Shown here: positions 36,886 through 48,112 of the stretch, in pieces | Layout of the letters: every line of letters begins with the position of its first letter | Position numbering within the stretch: the first letter of the stretch is position 1 | Assembly (NCBI RefSeq): GCF_030408735.1 | Contig: NZ_CP047204.1 | Location: 496,001-560,000 of the forward strand | Reading direction: 5' to 3' | DNA length: 64,000 nucleotides | DNA from: Corynebacterium faecale | GTDB lineage: Bacteria > Actinomycetota > Actinomycetes > Mycobacteriales > Mycobacteriaceae | Notes under the pieces: generated by a model | Told to the model about the DNA's origin: nothing | Databases searched by the model: none | What the model saw: only the letters and a program-made list of their open reading frames with translations | Translations under genes and position numbers: made by a program

Positions 36886-38478
36886 GTGCTCGATTTCTTC
36901 GCGGCGAACCCCCTGATCGCACTGGCTGTGATCCTGGCTGTGGGTCTGGCCATCGGACGGATACGCTTCTTCGGCCTGTCCCTCGGTGCCGCTGCGGTCC
37001 TATTCGTGGCATTGGCGGTGTCCACCCTGAACCCGGATATCCAGATCCCGGCATTCGTGTACCAGCTCGGCCTGGCGATGTTCGTTTATGTCATCGGGAT
37101 CTCCGCTGGACCAGCCTTCTTCCGCGAGTTCCGATCGCGGGGATGGAAACTCACCGTCTTCATGATTCTCCTGCTGATATCCATGACAGCGCTGGCCTGG
37201 GTCCTGGTTCGGATCTTCGGACTGGGTGCGGGCGCCGGCGCAGGCATGTTCGCTGGTGCCCTGACCTCCACCCCGGGTATGGCCGCGGTGGTCCAACTCA
37301 TCGACCCTGCGCAGGCGGGTGAACCGGTCATCGGATATTCGCTGGCCTATCCCGGCGCGGTACTGGGGTCGATCCTGGTGGCGGCGATCGGTGCGAAACT
37401 CCTCAAGGTGGATCACCGGGAGGATGCGCGCACCGAAGGGCTTGTGTCAGAGCCGCTGGTGTGGAAAGGGTTGAGGATCGGGGAGGGGATCACCGGCAAC
37501 ATCGGTGACCTTGCACGGTTGTCCGGCCAGGAGATTATCGCCACCCGCATCGTGGAGGATCCGCACGAACACCGTCTGGCGGATCCCTCCCTGCCGGTGA
37601 AGCCGGGGATGGAGCTGGTGATCAACGGAACGGTCAATGCTGTTGATCGGGCGATCGAGGCCCTGGGTGCGGAATGCGACACCAAGATCGAGGACACCGA
37701 GCTCGTCTACTCCCGCTTCACCGTATCCAACCCGGACATCGTGGGGCATACCGTCGCTGAGTTGGACCCGGTGGCCAATGGTTTCATGATCGCCCGGATT
37801 CGCCAGGGCGACACCGAGATCGTCCCGCACCGGGACACCGTGCTCAACTACTCCGACCGCGTCCGCGTTGTGGCTGCCCCGGGTCGTATGAGTGATGTGA
37901 GGCGCTTTCTCGGGGATTCTGAGAAGTCTCTCGGTGATGTCAACCTGCTGCCCTTCGCCATCGGCCTGTCACTCGGTCTGCTGCTCGGTGCCATCCCGAT
38001 CCCACTTCCAGGTGGCACCACCATGTATCTCGGTTTCGGTGGTGGACCCATCGTGGTCGGGCTCATCCTCGGTGCCCTGAACCGCTCCGGCCCCATCACC
38101 TGGCAGCTGCCCTTCCATGCCAACAGGACCATCTCCACGTTGGGGCTGGCACTGTTCCTGGCAGGTGTGGGCACGTCTGCGGGTGTGGGTTTCCGCGAGG
38201 CCCTGACTGACCCGAAGTCCTTCGTGTACATGGGTGCGGGTTTCCTCATCACCATCACCTCGGCGTTGGTGTGTGCAGCGGTCGGCATGTGGCTGCTGAA
38301 ACTGCGGTGGGATGAATCCATGGGTGTGGCCGCCGGCGCCACCACCAACCCGGCGATCATTTCCTATCTCAACGATCAGACCGGAACAGACCTGGCGAAC
38401 AGAGGTTATGCCACGGTGTATCCCACAGCAATGATCGGCAAGATCCTGGCCTGCCAGGTGTTGTTCCTCCTGTTGTAG
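36886..38478 (+). CDS. AAE-type permease (AspT/YidE family)
   Basis: A 530-residue transporter. Two blocks of about five membrane helices flank a soluble region carrying two TrkA-C-like domains (residues about 195-360), the layout of the AspT/YidE/YbjL duplication family that includes the C. glutamicum succinate exporter SucE. GTG 36886 is chosen as start since AGGAG lies 10 bases upstream; an upstream TTG is less likely. The substrate, presumably an amino acid or dicarboxylate, cannot be read from sequence. Confidence 0.82.
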   Translation: MLDFFAANPLIALAVILAVGLAIGRIRFFGLSLGAAAVLFVALAVSTLNPDIQIPAFVYQLGLAMFVYVIGISAGPAFFREFRSRGWKLTVFMILLLISMTALAWVLVRIFGLGAGAGAGMFAGALTSTPGMAAVVQLIDPAQAGEPVIGYSLAYPGAVLGSILVAAIGAKLLKVDHREDARTEGLVSEPLVWKGLRIGEGITGNIGDLARLSGQEIIATRIVEDPHEHRLADPSLPVKPGMELVINGTVNAVDRAIEALGAECDTKIEDTELVYSRFTVSNPDIVGHTVAELDPVANGFMIARIRQGDTEIVPHRDTVLNYSDRVRVVAAPGRMSDVRRFLGDSEKSLGDVNLLPFAIGLSLGLLLGAIPIPLPGGTTMYLGFGGGPIVVGLILGALNRSGPITWQLPFHANRTISTLGLALFLAGVGTSAGVGFREALTDPKSFVYMGAGFLITITSALVCAAVGMWLLKLRWDESMGVAAGATTNPAIISYLNDQTGTDLANRGYATVYPTAMIGKILACQVLFLLL

Positions 38479-38558
38479 TACCGCGGTGGCCCGGCACGCC
38501 CAAAGCCGGATCACCAGGAAGAATCGTGCGGGGGCAGGACCGTGTCCACCCCCGCGCG

Positions 38559-38574
38559 TAACCTTGGGGTCATG
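38559..38574 (+). promoter_or_regulatory. Leaderless -10 element for the iminopeptidase gene
   Basis: TAACCT at 38559-38564, seven bases before the ATG at 38572. Confidence 0.55.
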
Positions 38575-39828
38575 ACTGACATGACCACCATCCACCTGGG
38601 CGATCTCCGTCTGGATTCCCTCACCCTCACTGTCCCACTGACCGCCGACGACACCGATGACCGCACCATCGATATCTTCTCCCGCATCGTGACAAAGAAG
38701 GGTGGGGAGGACCTTCCGTACCTGGTGTTCCTTCAGGGTGGTCCGGGTGTTGAGGCCCCCCGCCCCAGCCTTGAGCCCCTGAACCCGAGTTGGCTGGGAA
38801 CAGCCCTGACACATTTCCGGGTGGTCATGCTGGATCAGCGTGGCACCGGCCTGTCCACCCCGGTGGGGGACGCGCTCCTGGCTGAGCACAGCACAGGGGA
38901 CATCGTTGACTACCTCAGCCATCTGCGGGCCGATGGCATTGTCCGTGACTGCGAGGCAGTCAGGGAGGCACTCGGGGTCCGGACCTGGAATGTGCTCGGT
39001 CAATCCTTCGGGGGTTTCACCACCCTGCATTATCTCTCCACACACCCTGATTCACTGGATCAGGTGTTCATCACCGGTGGCCTCAGCGCGATTGACCGGC
39101 CGGCCGAGGACATCTACGCCAATTCCTACCGGCGCATGCACCGCAACTCAGAGCAGTACTACCGGCGTTTCCCCGAACACCGTGCCATCATCGGTGACCT
39201 GGTCGCCCGGGCACGCGCCGGGGAGATCGTCCTGCCCACCGGCGAGGTGGTCTCTGAATCCAGGTTCCGCTCCTTAGGTCATCTGCTCGGCAGCAATGAC
39301 GGCTGGCTGGATCTCTACACTCTCCTGGAACTGGATCCGGCCTCCAACGCCTTCCTCCACGATTTGAGCACCCTGCTGCCCTATGGCAACCGCAACCCCC
39401 TCTACTACGTCCTCCATGAATCGTCCTATGCCGATGGCGTGGTCACCGACTGGGCAGCCGAACGCGTTTACCCGGAGGAGTTCCAGGCGGATCCCACCCT
39501 GCTCACCGGCGAGCATGTCTTCCGGGAGTGGGCCGATACCGTGCCGGCCCTGCGCCCCTGGAAGGATGTGGCACTCGCGCTCGCACAACAGGAATGGCCG
39601 AAACTCTACGATGCCCGGGCACTACAGGCATCAGGTGCCAGGGGCGCCGCGGCTGTCTATGTCAACGATGTCTTCGTGCCCCTGGACTACTCACTGGACA
39701 CCGCGGAATACCTGCCCGGCGTGCAGCTCCACATCACCAGCGAACATGAGCACAATGGCCTGCGTGCCAGCGACGGCGCTGTACTCGCTCACCTCATCGA
39801 TCTCGCGCATGGCCGGAAGGTACGCTGA
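38572..39828 (+). CDS. pip: Proline iminopeptidase (alpha/beta hydrolase, S33)
   Basis: Releases N-terminal proline from peptides. A 418-residue S33 hydrolase with FLQGGPG near residue 55, DQRGTGLS near 86, nucleophile elbow GQSFGG (Ser near 144) and a cap domain rich in aromatic and acidic residues; the catalytic His is in SEHEHNG near the C-terminus. Larger than single-domain esterases, as usual for this family. An upstream GTG at 38542 exists, but the -10 box points to ATG 38572. Confidence 0.82.
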   Translation: MTDMTTIHLGDLRLDSLTLTVPLTADDTDDRTIDIFSRIVTKKGGEDLPYLVFLQGGPGVEAPRPSLEPLNPSWLGTALTHFRVVMLDQRGTGLSTPVGDALLAEHSTGDIVDYLSHLRADGIVRDCEAVREALGVRTWNVLGQSFGGFTTLHYLSTHPDSLDQVFITGGLSAIDRPAEDIYANSYRRMHRNSEQYYRRFPEHRAIIGDLVARARAGEIVLPTGEVVSESRFRSLGHLLGSNDGWLDLYTLLELDPASNAFLHDLSTLLPYGNRNPLYYVLHESSYADGVVTDWAAERVYPEEFQADPTLLTGEHVFREWADTVPALRPWKDVALALAQQEWPKLYDARALQASGARGAAAVYVNDVFVPLDYSLDTAEYLPGVQLHITSEHEHNGLRASDGAVLAHLIDLAHGRKVR

Positions 39829-39837
39829 CTCCCTGTG
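39821..39837 (+). promoter_or_regulatory. Possible leaderless -10 element for tsaB
   Basis: TACGCT at 39821-39826, eight bases before the tsaB GTG at 39835; it overlaps the end of the upstream gene. Confidence 0.35.
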
Positions 39838-40509
39838 TTAGTACTAGCGATCGACACCTCAACCCCGGACCTCATCGTCGGCATCGTCAACTCCGAGACC
39901 GGAGATACCGTTGGCCAGCGCATCATCGAAGACACCCGGGAGCACAATGAACAGCTCACCCCGATGGTGCAGGAAGCCCTCTCTGACGCCGGCCTGACCT
40001 TCCCTGACCTCGGAGCCGTGGTGGTCGGATGTGGGCCCGGCCCGTTCACCGGACTGCGCGTGGGAATGGTCTCCGCCGCAGCCTTCGGCGATGCACTGGG
40101 CATCCCGGTGCACGGTGTATGTTCCCTCGATGCCATTGCCCAGGGCATTGATTTCGACGCCACCCCCCACGCACTGGTGGCCACTGACGCCCGCCGCAGG
40201 GAGATCTACTGGGCCACCTATACCCAGGGCATCCGCACTGATGGGCCCGATGTGGTCGCGCCGGGACAGTTGGAGCTTGACCGGGCGGTCGATGTCATTT
40301 CCATCCCGGAGCACCTGGGGGAGAAGTTGCCGGAGGGGCTCGGGGGCGTCGACAAGCTCACGTTGAAACCGCTACCCGCCAACCTGGTGGCGGTGGCCGA
40401 CCTCGCCACCACTCCCGAGGCACTGGTGCCGATGTATCTGCGCCGACCCGATGCCAAGGAACCGAAACCAAAACCGAAGTCACCGGCCATCCCGGAGGTG
40501 GAGCTATGA
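39835..40509 (+). CDS. tsaB: tRNA t6A synthesis protein TsaB
   Basis: A 224-residue ASKHA-fold protein without the metal site of TsaD: starts MLVLAIDTSTPDLIVGIV, and GCGPGPFTGLRVGMVSAAAF near residue 62 is the family signature. It serves as scaffold for TsaD. GTG start; it overlaps rimI by four bases. Confidence 0.92.
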   Translation: MLVLAIDTSTPDLIVGIVNSETGDTVGQRIIEDTREHNEQLTPMVQEALSDAGLTFPDLGAVVVGCGPGPFTGLRVGMVSAAAFGDALGIPVHGVCSLDAIAQGIDFDATPHALVATDARRREIYWATYTQGIRTDGPDVVAPGQLELDRAVDVISIPEHLGEKLPEGLGGVDKLTLKPLPANLVAVADLATTPEALVPMYLRRPDAKEPKPKPKSPAIPEVEL

Positions 40510-41018
40510 GCACCGAACAGTTTGAACTCCGTGAACTACGCCGTGAGGATGCCCAGCGCTGCGCCGACCTGGAACGGCAACTGTTCCCCGGTGACAATCC
40601 GTGGCCCCGGGATGTGTTCCTGGTGGAGTTTTCACACCCCACCACGTTGTATCTCGGAGCCTTCGAGGACGGGTTCCTGGTCGCCTATGCGGGTCTGGCG
40701 ATGATGGGGCCGGTGGAGGATCCTGAATTTGAGATCCACACCGTCGGCGTGGATCCGGAGTACCAGCGTCGGGGCCTGGGGCGGGTGCTCATGGATCAGA
40801 TGATGACCATGGCGGACAGTCACGACGGCCCGGTATTCCTTGAGGTCCGGACCGACAATGATGCCGCGATCGCGATGTATGAGGCCTTTGGTTTCACCAC
40901 CCTGGCCACACGCAAGAATTACTACCGGCCCTCCGGTGCGGACGCATACACCATGCAGCGCCCGCGGTTGAGTGACCGGCGGAGTTCCGGGAATTCAGGG
41001 GACAGGACTAACCTCTAA
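40506..41018 (+). CDS. rimI: Ribosomal-protein-alanine acetyltransferase (GNAT)
   Basis: A 170-residue GNAT acetyltransferase. The acetyl-CoA motif is VDPEYQRRGLGRVLMDQ (near residue 80) and the C-terminal LEVRTDNDAAIAMYEAFGF is typical of RimI. Likely N-acetylates ribosomal protein S18 or other N-termini. It sits between tsaB and tsaD, as in mycobacteria. Confidence 0.88.
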   Translation: MSTEQFELRELRREDAQRCADLERQLFPGDNPWPRDVFLVEFSHPTTLYLGAFEDGFLVAYAGLAMMGPVEDPEFEIHTVGVDPEYQRRGLGRVLMDQMMTMADSHDGPVFLEVRTDNDAAIAMYEAFGFTTLATRKNYYRPSGADAYTMQRPRLSDRRSSGNSGDRTNL

Positions 41019-41024
41019 GTCATG
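41009..41024 (+). promoter_or_regulatory. Leaderless -10 element for tsaD
   Basis: TAACCT at 41009-41014, seven bases before the ATG at 41022. The hexamer lies inside the last codons of rimI. Confidence 0.5.
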
Positions 41025-42065
41025 ATTGTCCTGGGTATTGAGAGCTCCTGTGATGAAACCGGCGTCGGCGTGGTCAGGTTGGATGAGCAGGGACATCTGA
41101 CCATCCTGGCGGATGCCGTCGCCTCATCCATGCAGGACCATGCGCGTTTCGGTGGTGTCGTGCCGGAGATTGCCTCCCGTGCGCATCTGGAATCCATGGT
41201 TCCTGTCATGCGTGAGGCACTCAACCGTGCGGGTATCGCCAAGCCAGATGCCGTGGCCGCCACCGTCGGGCCAGGTCTGGCTGGTGCGCTGTTGGTGGGG
41301 GCGAGTGCCGCCAAGGCCTATGCCGCGGCCTGGGGTGTGCCGTTCTACGCGGTAAACCACCTCGGCGGCCACGTCGCAGTAGCCAATCTGGAAGGTGAAA
41401 CCCTCCCGCATTCGGTGGCTCTGCTGGTCTCCGGCGGGCACACCCAACTCCTTGAGGTGGATGCTGTGGGATTGCCCATGAAGGAACTCGGGTCCACCCT
41501 CGATGACGCCGCCGGTGAGGCCTATGACAAGGTCTCCAGGCTGCTCGGTCTGGGTTATCCGGGCGGGCCGGTCATTGATAAACTGGCGCGCCGTGGCAAC
41601 CCGGAGGCCATAAAGTTCCCACGCGGGTTGACCAAGAAATCAGACTCCCGCCACGATTTCTCCTTCTCCGGACTCAAAACCGCGGTCGCCCGGTATGTGG
41701 AGGCAGCCGAGCGCAACGGGGAGATCATCTCAGTGGAGGATGTGTGCGCCAGCTTCCAGGAGGCGGTGTGTGATGTACTCACCTTCAAAGCGGTGCGTGC
41801 CTGCCAGGATGTGGGCGCTCGTGTGTTGTTGCTCGGTGGTGGTGTGGCTGCGAACTCCCGGCTCAGGGAACTGGCGCAGGAACGCTGTGCCGCCGCAGGC
41901 ATCGAATTACGCGTTCCCCGTTTCAACCTGTGCACCGATAACGGCGTGATGATCGCGGCGCTCGCGGCCCAACGCATTCACGAGGGCGCCGGTGGTTCAC
42001 AACTCAGTGTGGGAACTGATCCTTCTTTATCCGTTGAGACCCCACAGGTGTTTTCAACAGCCTAG
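41022..42065 (+). CDS. tsaD: tRNA t6A transferase TsaD
   Basis: A 347-residue ASKHA enzyme transferring threonylcarbamoyl to A37 of tRNA. It starts [18 protein letters not shown], with metal ligands in NHLGGH near residue 112, substrate loop VSGGHTQL near 134 and FSFSGLKTA near 210. It completes the tsaE-tsaB-tsaD set in this window; tsaC is not here. Confidence 0.95.
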   Translation: MIVLGIESSCDETGVGVVRLDEQGHLTILADAVASSMQDHARFGGVVPEIASRAHLESMVPVMREALNRAGIAKPDAVAATVGPGLAGALLVGASAAKAYAAAWGVPFYAVNHLGGHVAVANLEGETLPHSVALLVSGGHTQLLEVDAVGLPMKELGSTLDDAAGEAYDKVSRLLGLGYPGGPVIDKLARRGNPEAIKFPRGLTKKSDSRHDFSFSGLKTAVARYVEAAERNGEIISVEDVCASFQEAVCDVLTFKAVRACQDVGARVLLLGGGVAANSRLRELAQERCAAAGIELRVPRFNLCTDNGVMIAALAAQRIHEGAGGSQLSVGTDPSLSVETPQVFSTA

Positions 42066-42079
42066 ACTTAATCGGCATG
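42063..42079 (+). promoter_or_regulatory. Leaderless -10 element for nnr
   Basis: TAGACT at 42063-42068, eight bases before the ATG at 42077. Confidence 0.5.
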
Positions 42080-43807
42080 AAGTCTGTGTTCACCGTCGGC
42101 CAGATCCGACGTGCAGAAGAACGACTATTCGCAATACAAAACGACCCCGATGAACTGATGATCTCCGCTGCCGCCGCCGTGGCCGATGTGGCTCTGGCGA
42201 TGGTGGATGGGCCCGCTGCCGACGACAGCGGTGAGGACCACTTTGGCGAAGACCGTATTCTCCTCCTCGTCGGCTCCGGCGGCAACGGCGGTGATGCACT
42301 TTATGCCGGTGCCTTCCTCCGCGAGGAGGGTTATCAGGTGGATGCCCTACTGCTGGGCGGGGACCGGGTGCATGAGCCCGCCCTCCGGCATTTTCACCAC
42401 CTCGGTGGCACCGTGGTGGACACCAGCCCCGATCCCGCTTCCTATGATCTGGTCATCGACGGCATCCTCGGCATCGGTGGGCGCGGGGGAATTGATGCGG
42501 ATACCGCCCAGTTCGTGGAACGTATCTACTCCGCCGGTGTGCCGATCCTGTCGGTCGACGTCCCCAGTGGCATTGAGGCGGACACCGGCTCCGTTCCGGA
42601 ACCCATCATGATGCAGCTGGCGGGATACGCCGAGGGAGCGCCCATTGCCCGGCAGTGCATCCCCACCCACATCAATGCTGATGTCACCGTCACCTTCGGT
42701 GGTCTGCGTCGCGCGCACGCGGTATCCATGGCCTGCGGTTATGTGTTGTGTGCTGATATCCGTGTGGAGGGCGGCGGGGGTCTTAATCTCTCCACCGCGC
42801 TGCAGGACATCCAGCTCAAGGACGCCAGCCCCACGCTGTACGCCTCCACCGCCTGGCGTGATGTCAGTGCGGAGATATCGGTGCCTGGCGCCTCACCCAT
42901 CGGGGCCCAGTTCATCATGCTGGATGTGGAACCGGCCCCTGATTCCGATAAATACACCGGGGGAGTGGTGGGCATCGCCGCGGGCAGCGAGGACTACCCC
43001 GGCGCAGCGATTCTCGCATGTGCTGGTGCGGTGCGCGCAACCAGCTCCATGGTGCGGTTCGTCGGGGACAGCGTCGCCCGCAACCAGGTGATCGCCGCGT
43101 TGCCTGAGGTGGTCGTGTCCCCGTCGGTGGAGGAGGCCGGCCGCGTCCAGGCATGGGTCTACGGACCCGGTCGGGGCACAGGTGCTGGCCAGGCGGCAGA
43201 ACTCGCCGGGCTCCTGGCATCCCCCGAGCCCGTGCTTATCGACGCCGATGGCATCACCCTCATCGCCCAGTCGCCGGAGTTACGGTCCACGGTGCGCCAT
43301 CGCTCATCCCCCACCGTTCTCACTCCCCACAAAGGGGAGTTCGAACGGTTGGCGGAACCACTGCGCGCCGACGGCAGTGAGATCCCCTCCGCCGACACTG
43401 ACCCCATCGGTGCCACCCTGGCGATGGCGGTGGCACTCGACTGTTGTGTGCTCCTCAAGGGCAGATTCACCATCGTGGCGACCACCGATTACGCCTATGT
43501 GGTCAATGCCGGTCATTCGTGGTCGGCCACCCCTGGTTCCGGGGATGTGCTCTCCGGTCTCATCGGTGCGCACCTGGCACAGAGTTATGTGGAGCTGACC
43601 CGCCTGCCGGAGTTCATTCCGGACATGGAGCTGCCTCCAACAGCGGTGTATTCATTGGTGGCGCCCGCGGTGAGTATTCATGCGGTGGCGGCGGCTTTGT
43701 CGGCGCGTACCGAGTTCGGTCCGGCACCCACCTCTGCATCCCGCATCGCTGAGGCCATCTCCGCGGCGACCGCCCGGGTCAACATCAACCGGATCATGAA
43801 CGCCTGA
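42077..43807 (+). CDS. nnr: Bifunctional NAD(P)H-hydrate epimerase/dehydratase
   Basis: Repairs hydrated NADH and NADPH. A 576-residue fusion: the N-terminal YjeF domain (residues 1-230; GSGGNGGDALYAGAFL, then the NAD-binding VPSGI loop) is the epimerase; the C-terminal ribokinase-like domain (about 290-576; VLTPHKGEFERL, SATPGSGDVLSGLIG) is the ADP-dependent dehydratase. Both halves look complete. The first ATG follows TAGACT by eight bases. Confidence 0.92.
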   Translation: MKSVFTVGQIRRAEERLFAIQNDPDELMISAAAAVADVALAMVDGPAADDSGEDHFGEDRILLLVGSGGNGGDALYAGAFLREEGYQVDALLLGGDRVHEPALRHFHHLGGTVVDTSPDPASYDLVIDGILGIGGRGGIDADTAQFVERIYSAGVPILSVDVPSGIEADTGSVPEPIMMQLAGYAEGAPIARQCIPTHINADVTVTFGGLRRAHAVSMACGYVLCADIRVEGGGGLNLSTALQDIQLKDASPTLYASTAWRDVSAEISVPGASPIGAQFIMLDVEPAPDSDKYTGGVVGIAAGSEDYPGAAILACAGAVRATSSMVRFVGDSVARNQVIAALPEVVVSPSVEEAGRVQAWVYGPGRGTGAGQAAELAGLLASPEPVLIDADGITLIAQSPELRSTVRHRSSPTVLTPHKGEFERLAEPLRADGSEIPSADTDPIGATLAMAVALDCCVLLKGRFTIVATTDYAYVVNAGHSWSATPGSGDVLSGLIGAHLAQSYVELTRLPEFIPDMELPPTAVYSLVAPAVSIHAVAAALSARTEFGPAPTSASRIAEAISAATARVNINRIMNA

Positions 43808-43861
43808 TGAATTCTTAGGCCCCAGGTCGCTGTTTCCCGGCCCACCCGGTTAATTGAAGGC

Positions 43862-44305
43862 ATGACCAGAGGATTTCTTGTTAACCCCGACCTGACCCAC
43901 CGTTCCGTTGAGTTTGAGCTTGTATCGGCTGCACAGTTCCTGGGTGGGGCCGATGATGCCCGGGTATCGGTAGCTTTCCAGGAAGATGGCTCCACCTACG
44001 CAGCTCTGTACAATTCCGAGGCCAGGGCGCTTGGTGCCCACGCCAATCCGGTGGCTTCCCTGGGGCGGATGGAAGCCGCCACCGGAGATTCTGCGTTCTT
44101 CAGTGATCCCACCACCGCCATCTGTGGTTCGGTGATCTTCATCGGCGCGGAGGGTGATGATGTCGGTGATGCGGAGATTGAACGCATCATGGATGGTATC
44201 CGTGCAGCCAGGCATTACCGTGAGGATTATCCGGAGGAGTTCCAGCTCTGGCGCAACGCGGTGTACAACATGCGTGACCGGGACCTGGAGGCCCACTCGT
44301 CTTAG
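43862..44305 (+). CDS. Hypothetical cytoplasmic protein
   Basis: A 147-residue acidic protein with no signal peptide or membrane segment. I do not recognise a family. The GC-rich codon use matches its neighbours, TTAATT lies six bases before the ATG (another leaderless-type start), and a clean terminator follows, which together support a real gene. A helical C-terminal region contains DIGRAARHY-like basic and acidic clusters (MDGIRAARHYREDYPEEF). Confidence 0.7.
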   Translation: MTRGFLVNPDLTHRSVEFELVSAAQFLGGADDARVSVAFQEDGSTYAALYNSEARALGAHANPVASLGRMEAATGDSAFFSDPTTAICGSVIFIGAEGDDVGDAEIERIMDGIRAARHYREDYPEEFQLWRNAVYNMRDRDLEAHSS

Positions 44306-44322
44306 TCAGAGCAAATCTGTTG

Positions 44323-44367
44323 CAGCAGGCCTCCACATCCGGGTGTGTGCGGGGCCTGCTGATTTTT
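44323..44367 (+). terminator. Terminator before the groES region
   Basis: CAGCAGGCC (44323-44331) pairs with GGCCTGCTG (44353-44361), followed by ATTTTTAG. Confidence 0.85.
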
Positions 44368-44379
44368 AGTGGCTGTGGG

Positions 44380-44402
44380 GGTGTTCGCGACCAGCGAACA
44401 CC
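44380..44402. promoter_or_regulatory. Perfect palindrome upstream of CIRCE
   Basis: GGTGTTCGC (44380-44388) and GCGAACACC (44394-44402) with a five-base centre GACCA. It lies 25 bases before the CIRCE element in the groES promoter region, in a place suited to a second regulator. Function unknown. Confidence 0.5.
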
Positions 44403-44426
44403 TTTAGCACCCTCTGCGGTTGAGTG

Positions 44427-44453
44427 CTGGCACTCGCGAAGGTAGAGTGCCAG
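44427..44453 (+). promoter_or_regulatory. CIRCE element (HrcA operator)
   Basis: CTGGCACTC, nine bases, GAGTGCCAG is a perfect CIRCE-type inverted repeat upstream of groES. An additional GAGTGC half-site at 44422-44427 adjoins it, so GAGTGC-TG-GCACTC forms a second overlapping palindrome. HrcA repression of groESL is the known role. Confidence 0.9.
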
Positions 44454-44553
44454 TAGGTTGTTTGACACACAGTTGTTCACCCGCGACGACGGCTGTGCTG
44501 GAAATCCACAACCGGCACAACAATCACACTCTTTTCTCATGGAAGGATTCATC

Positions 44554-44853
44554 GTGGCAAACGTCAACATCAAGCCGCTCGAAGACAAGATCCTGGTTCA
44601 GATCAACGAGGCTGAGACCACCACCGCCTCCGGTCTGGTCATCCCGGACTCCGCTAAGGAAAAGCCACAGGAAGCCACCGTCATCGCCGTGGGCCCAGGC
44701 CGTTTCGATGACCAGGGCAACCGCATCCCACTGGACATCAAGGAAGACGACGTTGTCATCTTCTCCCGTTACGGTGGCACCGAGATCAAGTTCGACGGCG
44801 TGGAGTACCTCCTGCTGTCCGCACGTGACATCCTCGCCATCGTCGAGAAGTAG
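44554..44853 (+). CDS. groES: Co-chaperonin GroES
   Basis: A 99-residue Hsp10 starting with GTG after GGAAGGA ([16 protein letters not shown]). The mobile loop [19 protein letters not shown] and the dome region VGPGRFD are conserved. It caps the GroEL ring. The CIRCE element about 100 bases upstream implies heat-shock control by HrcA. Confidence 0.97.
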   Translation: MANVNIKPLEDKILVQINEAETTTASGLVIPDSAKEKPQEATVIAVGPGRFDDQGNRIPLDIKEDDVVIFSRYGGTEIKFDGVEYLLLSARDILAIVEK

Positions 44854-44860
44854 GGGATAG

Positions 44861-46480
<1,620 letters not shown>

Positions 46481-46501
46481 TCGCACACGGTGACGTGAAC
46501 T

Positions 46502-46530
46502 GACCGGCCTGGTTTCCAGGCCGGTCTTTT
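46502..46530 (+). terminator. Terminator after groEL
   Basis: GACCGGCCTGG (46502-46512) pairs perfectly with CCAGGCCGGTC (46516-46526), loop TTT, then TTTTGC. Confidence 0.93.
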
Positions 46531-46532
46531 GC

Positions 46533-48101
46533 TTATCGACGCATCACTGCCATCGCCTTCAATACCACCGTCATGATTTCCGCGTAGGCCTTACGATTCA
46601 GCGATCGTGGCCCACGCAGCTGCATGAGCTTCTGCTCAGAGATATTTTGCACCTGGGTGTATTTCAGTAGGCCGTCCGCGCCATGGCGGGCAGCGAGGCC
46701 TGAATCCTTGGAACCGCCCAGTGGTGTATCCAGATTTCCCCAGGTAGCTGTGTAGGCATCATTGATGTTCACTCCACCGGACTTGATCAGGGGAGCGGCA
46801 GCACGGGCCGTTTCTGGGGAGGCGAATATGGCGGCGTTGAGACCATAATCCGTGTCATTTGCACGGACGATGGCTTCGGCGAGGTCCTCCACAACCTCGA
46901 TATAGACCACCGGCCCGAATACCTCATTGCGGTAAAGTTCCATGTCCCCGGTGGCGCCGGTGATGACGGTGGGCTCAAAGAAATAGGGGCCCAGATCAGG
47001 ACGCGCCTTGCCACCGCAGAGCACCGTGGCACCCTTGTCCACGGCATCATCCACCATTGTCTGGACGTTATCCAATTGTTGGCGGGATGCCAAGGAACCC
47101 ATCTCCACCTCCCAGTTGAAACCGGCGCCGATCCGTGAGTGCCTGATCCGGTCGACATAGGCGTCCACAAACTTCTGATAAACAGAATCCACCACGTAGA
47201 TCCGCTCTATGGAGACACATAGCTGGCCCGAGTTGGAAAGTGTGCCATGGACGGCACCATCCACGGCTTTGTCAAGGTCAGCATCACCCGCAACGATGAG
47301 CGGGTTCTTGCCACCCAGCTCCGCGGAGAAATCGATGAGCCGACGGCCGGCGGTCTCGCCCAGGATGCGGCCGGTCTTGGTGGAACCCGTGAACATGAGG
47401 TAATCACAGTGCTCCGAAATGGCACCACCCACCACTGGCCCCTCACCGGTGACGGTCTGAAAGAGGTCACGTGGGAGGCCGGCATCATAAAGCAGGCTGG
47501 TTACCAGGAGAGATGTGAAAGGGGTTTTGGCGTCTGGCTTGGATACCACTGCATTACCTGCCAGTAGGGCGGGAATCGCGTCGGAAATGGCCAGGGTCAG
47601 GGGATAGTTCCATGGGCTGATCTGCCCCACCACACCAAGCGGATAGTGATGCTCAAAGGTGGAGGATAGGAAAGGGACGGTACCGTGGCGGCGTTTCGGC
47701 TTGAGTAGTTTCTCGGCTGTCCTGCCGTAATAATCAGCGGTGGCGGCGACATCCATCACCTCATCGAAGGCTGCTGCACGGTTCTTGCCCGTTTCCAGCT
47801 GCACCACGTCCATGAGCAGTTCCCGGTGCTTCAGCACCGATGAATGAAAGGTGCGGAAGATGGAACGTCGTAAAGCATGGGGAGTCTCATCCCAGGAACG
47901 CTGCGCCACGCGGGCGAGTCCGAAAGCCTTGTCCACACACCTGGCGTCACCTTCCGGGATCTGTCCAATGGTGTCACCGTTGAAAGGAGATTCCACGGCG
48001 ATCCGCGTGGTCGAATCAGAGGTGATCAGACCAGTCAGGTGTTGGTGCAGGTCGTGGGGGAGGGCTTCGAGTTTGAGTCGGCGTGGGTACATCCACCCCA
48101 C
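46533..48101 (-). CDS. gabD2: Succinate-semialdehyde dehydrogenase (GabD2-like)
   Basis: A 522-residue aldehyde dehydrogenase. GQISPWNYPLTLAISDAIPA, the cofactor loop FTGSTKTGR, catalytic Glu in AELGGKNPL (near residue 270) and catalytic Cys in SGQLCVSIERIY (near 304) are all present. Length and N-terminal basic extension resemble mycobacterial GabD2 rather than the shorter GabD1. Oxidises succinate semialdehyde to succinate with NADP. The frame opens with GTG at 48101; an ATG three codons later (48092) is an alternative. Convergent with groEL. Confidence 0.8.
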   Translation of the reverse strand: MGWMYPRRLKLEALPHDLHQHLTGLITSDSTTRIAVESPFNGDTIGQIPEGDARCVDKAFGLARVAQRSWDETPHALRRSIFRTFHSSVLKHRELLMDVVQLETGKNRAAAFDEVMDVAATADYYGRTAEKLLKPKRRHGTVPFLSSTFEHHYPLGVVGQISPWNYPLTLAISDAIPALLAGNAVVSKPDAKTPFTSLLVTSLLYDAGLPRDLFQTVTGEGPVVGGAISEHCDYLMFTGSTKTGRILGETAGRRLIDFSAELGGKNPLIVAGDADLDKAVDGAVHGTLSNSGQLCVSIERIYVVDSVYQKFVDAYVDRIRHSRIGAGFNWEVEMGSLASRQQLDNVQTMVDDAVDKGATVLCGGKARPDLGPYFFEPTVITGATGDMELYRNEVFGPVVYIEVVEDLAEAIVRANDTDYGLNAAIFASPETARAAAPLIKSGGVNINDAYTATWGNLDTPLGGSKDSGLAARHGADGLLKYTQVQNISEQKLMQLRGPRSLNRKAYAEIMTVVLKAMAVMRR

Positions 48102-48112
48102 AATAGAGAATG

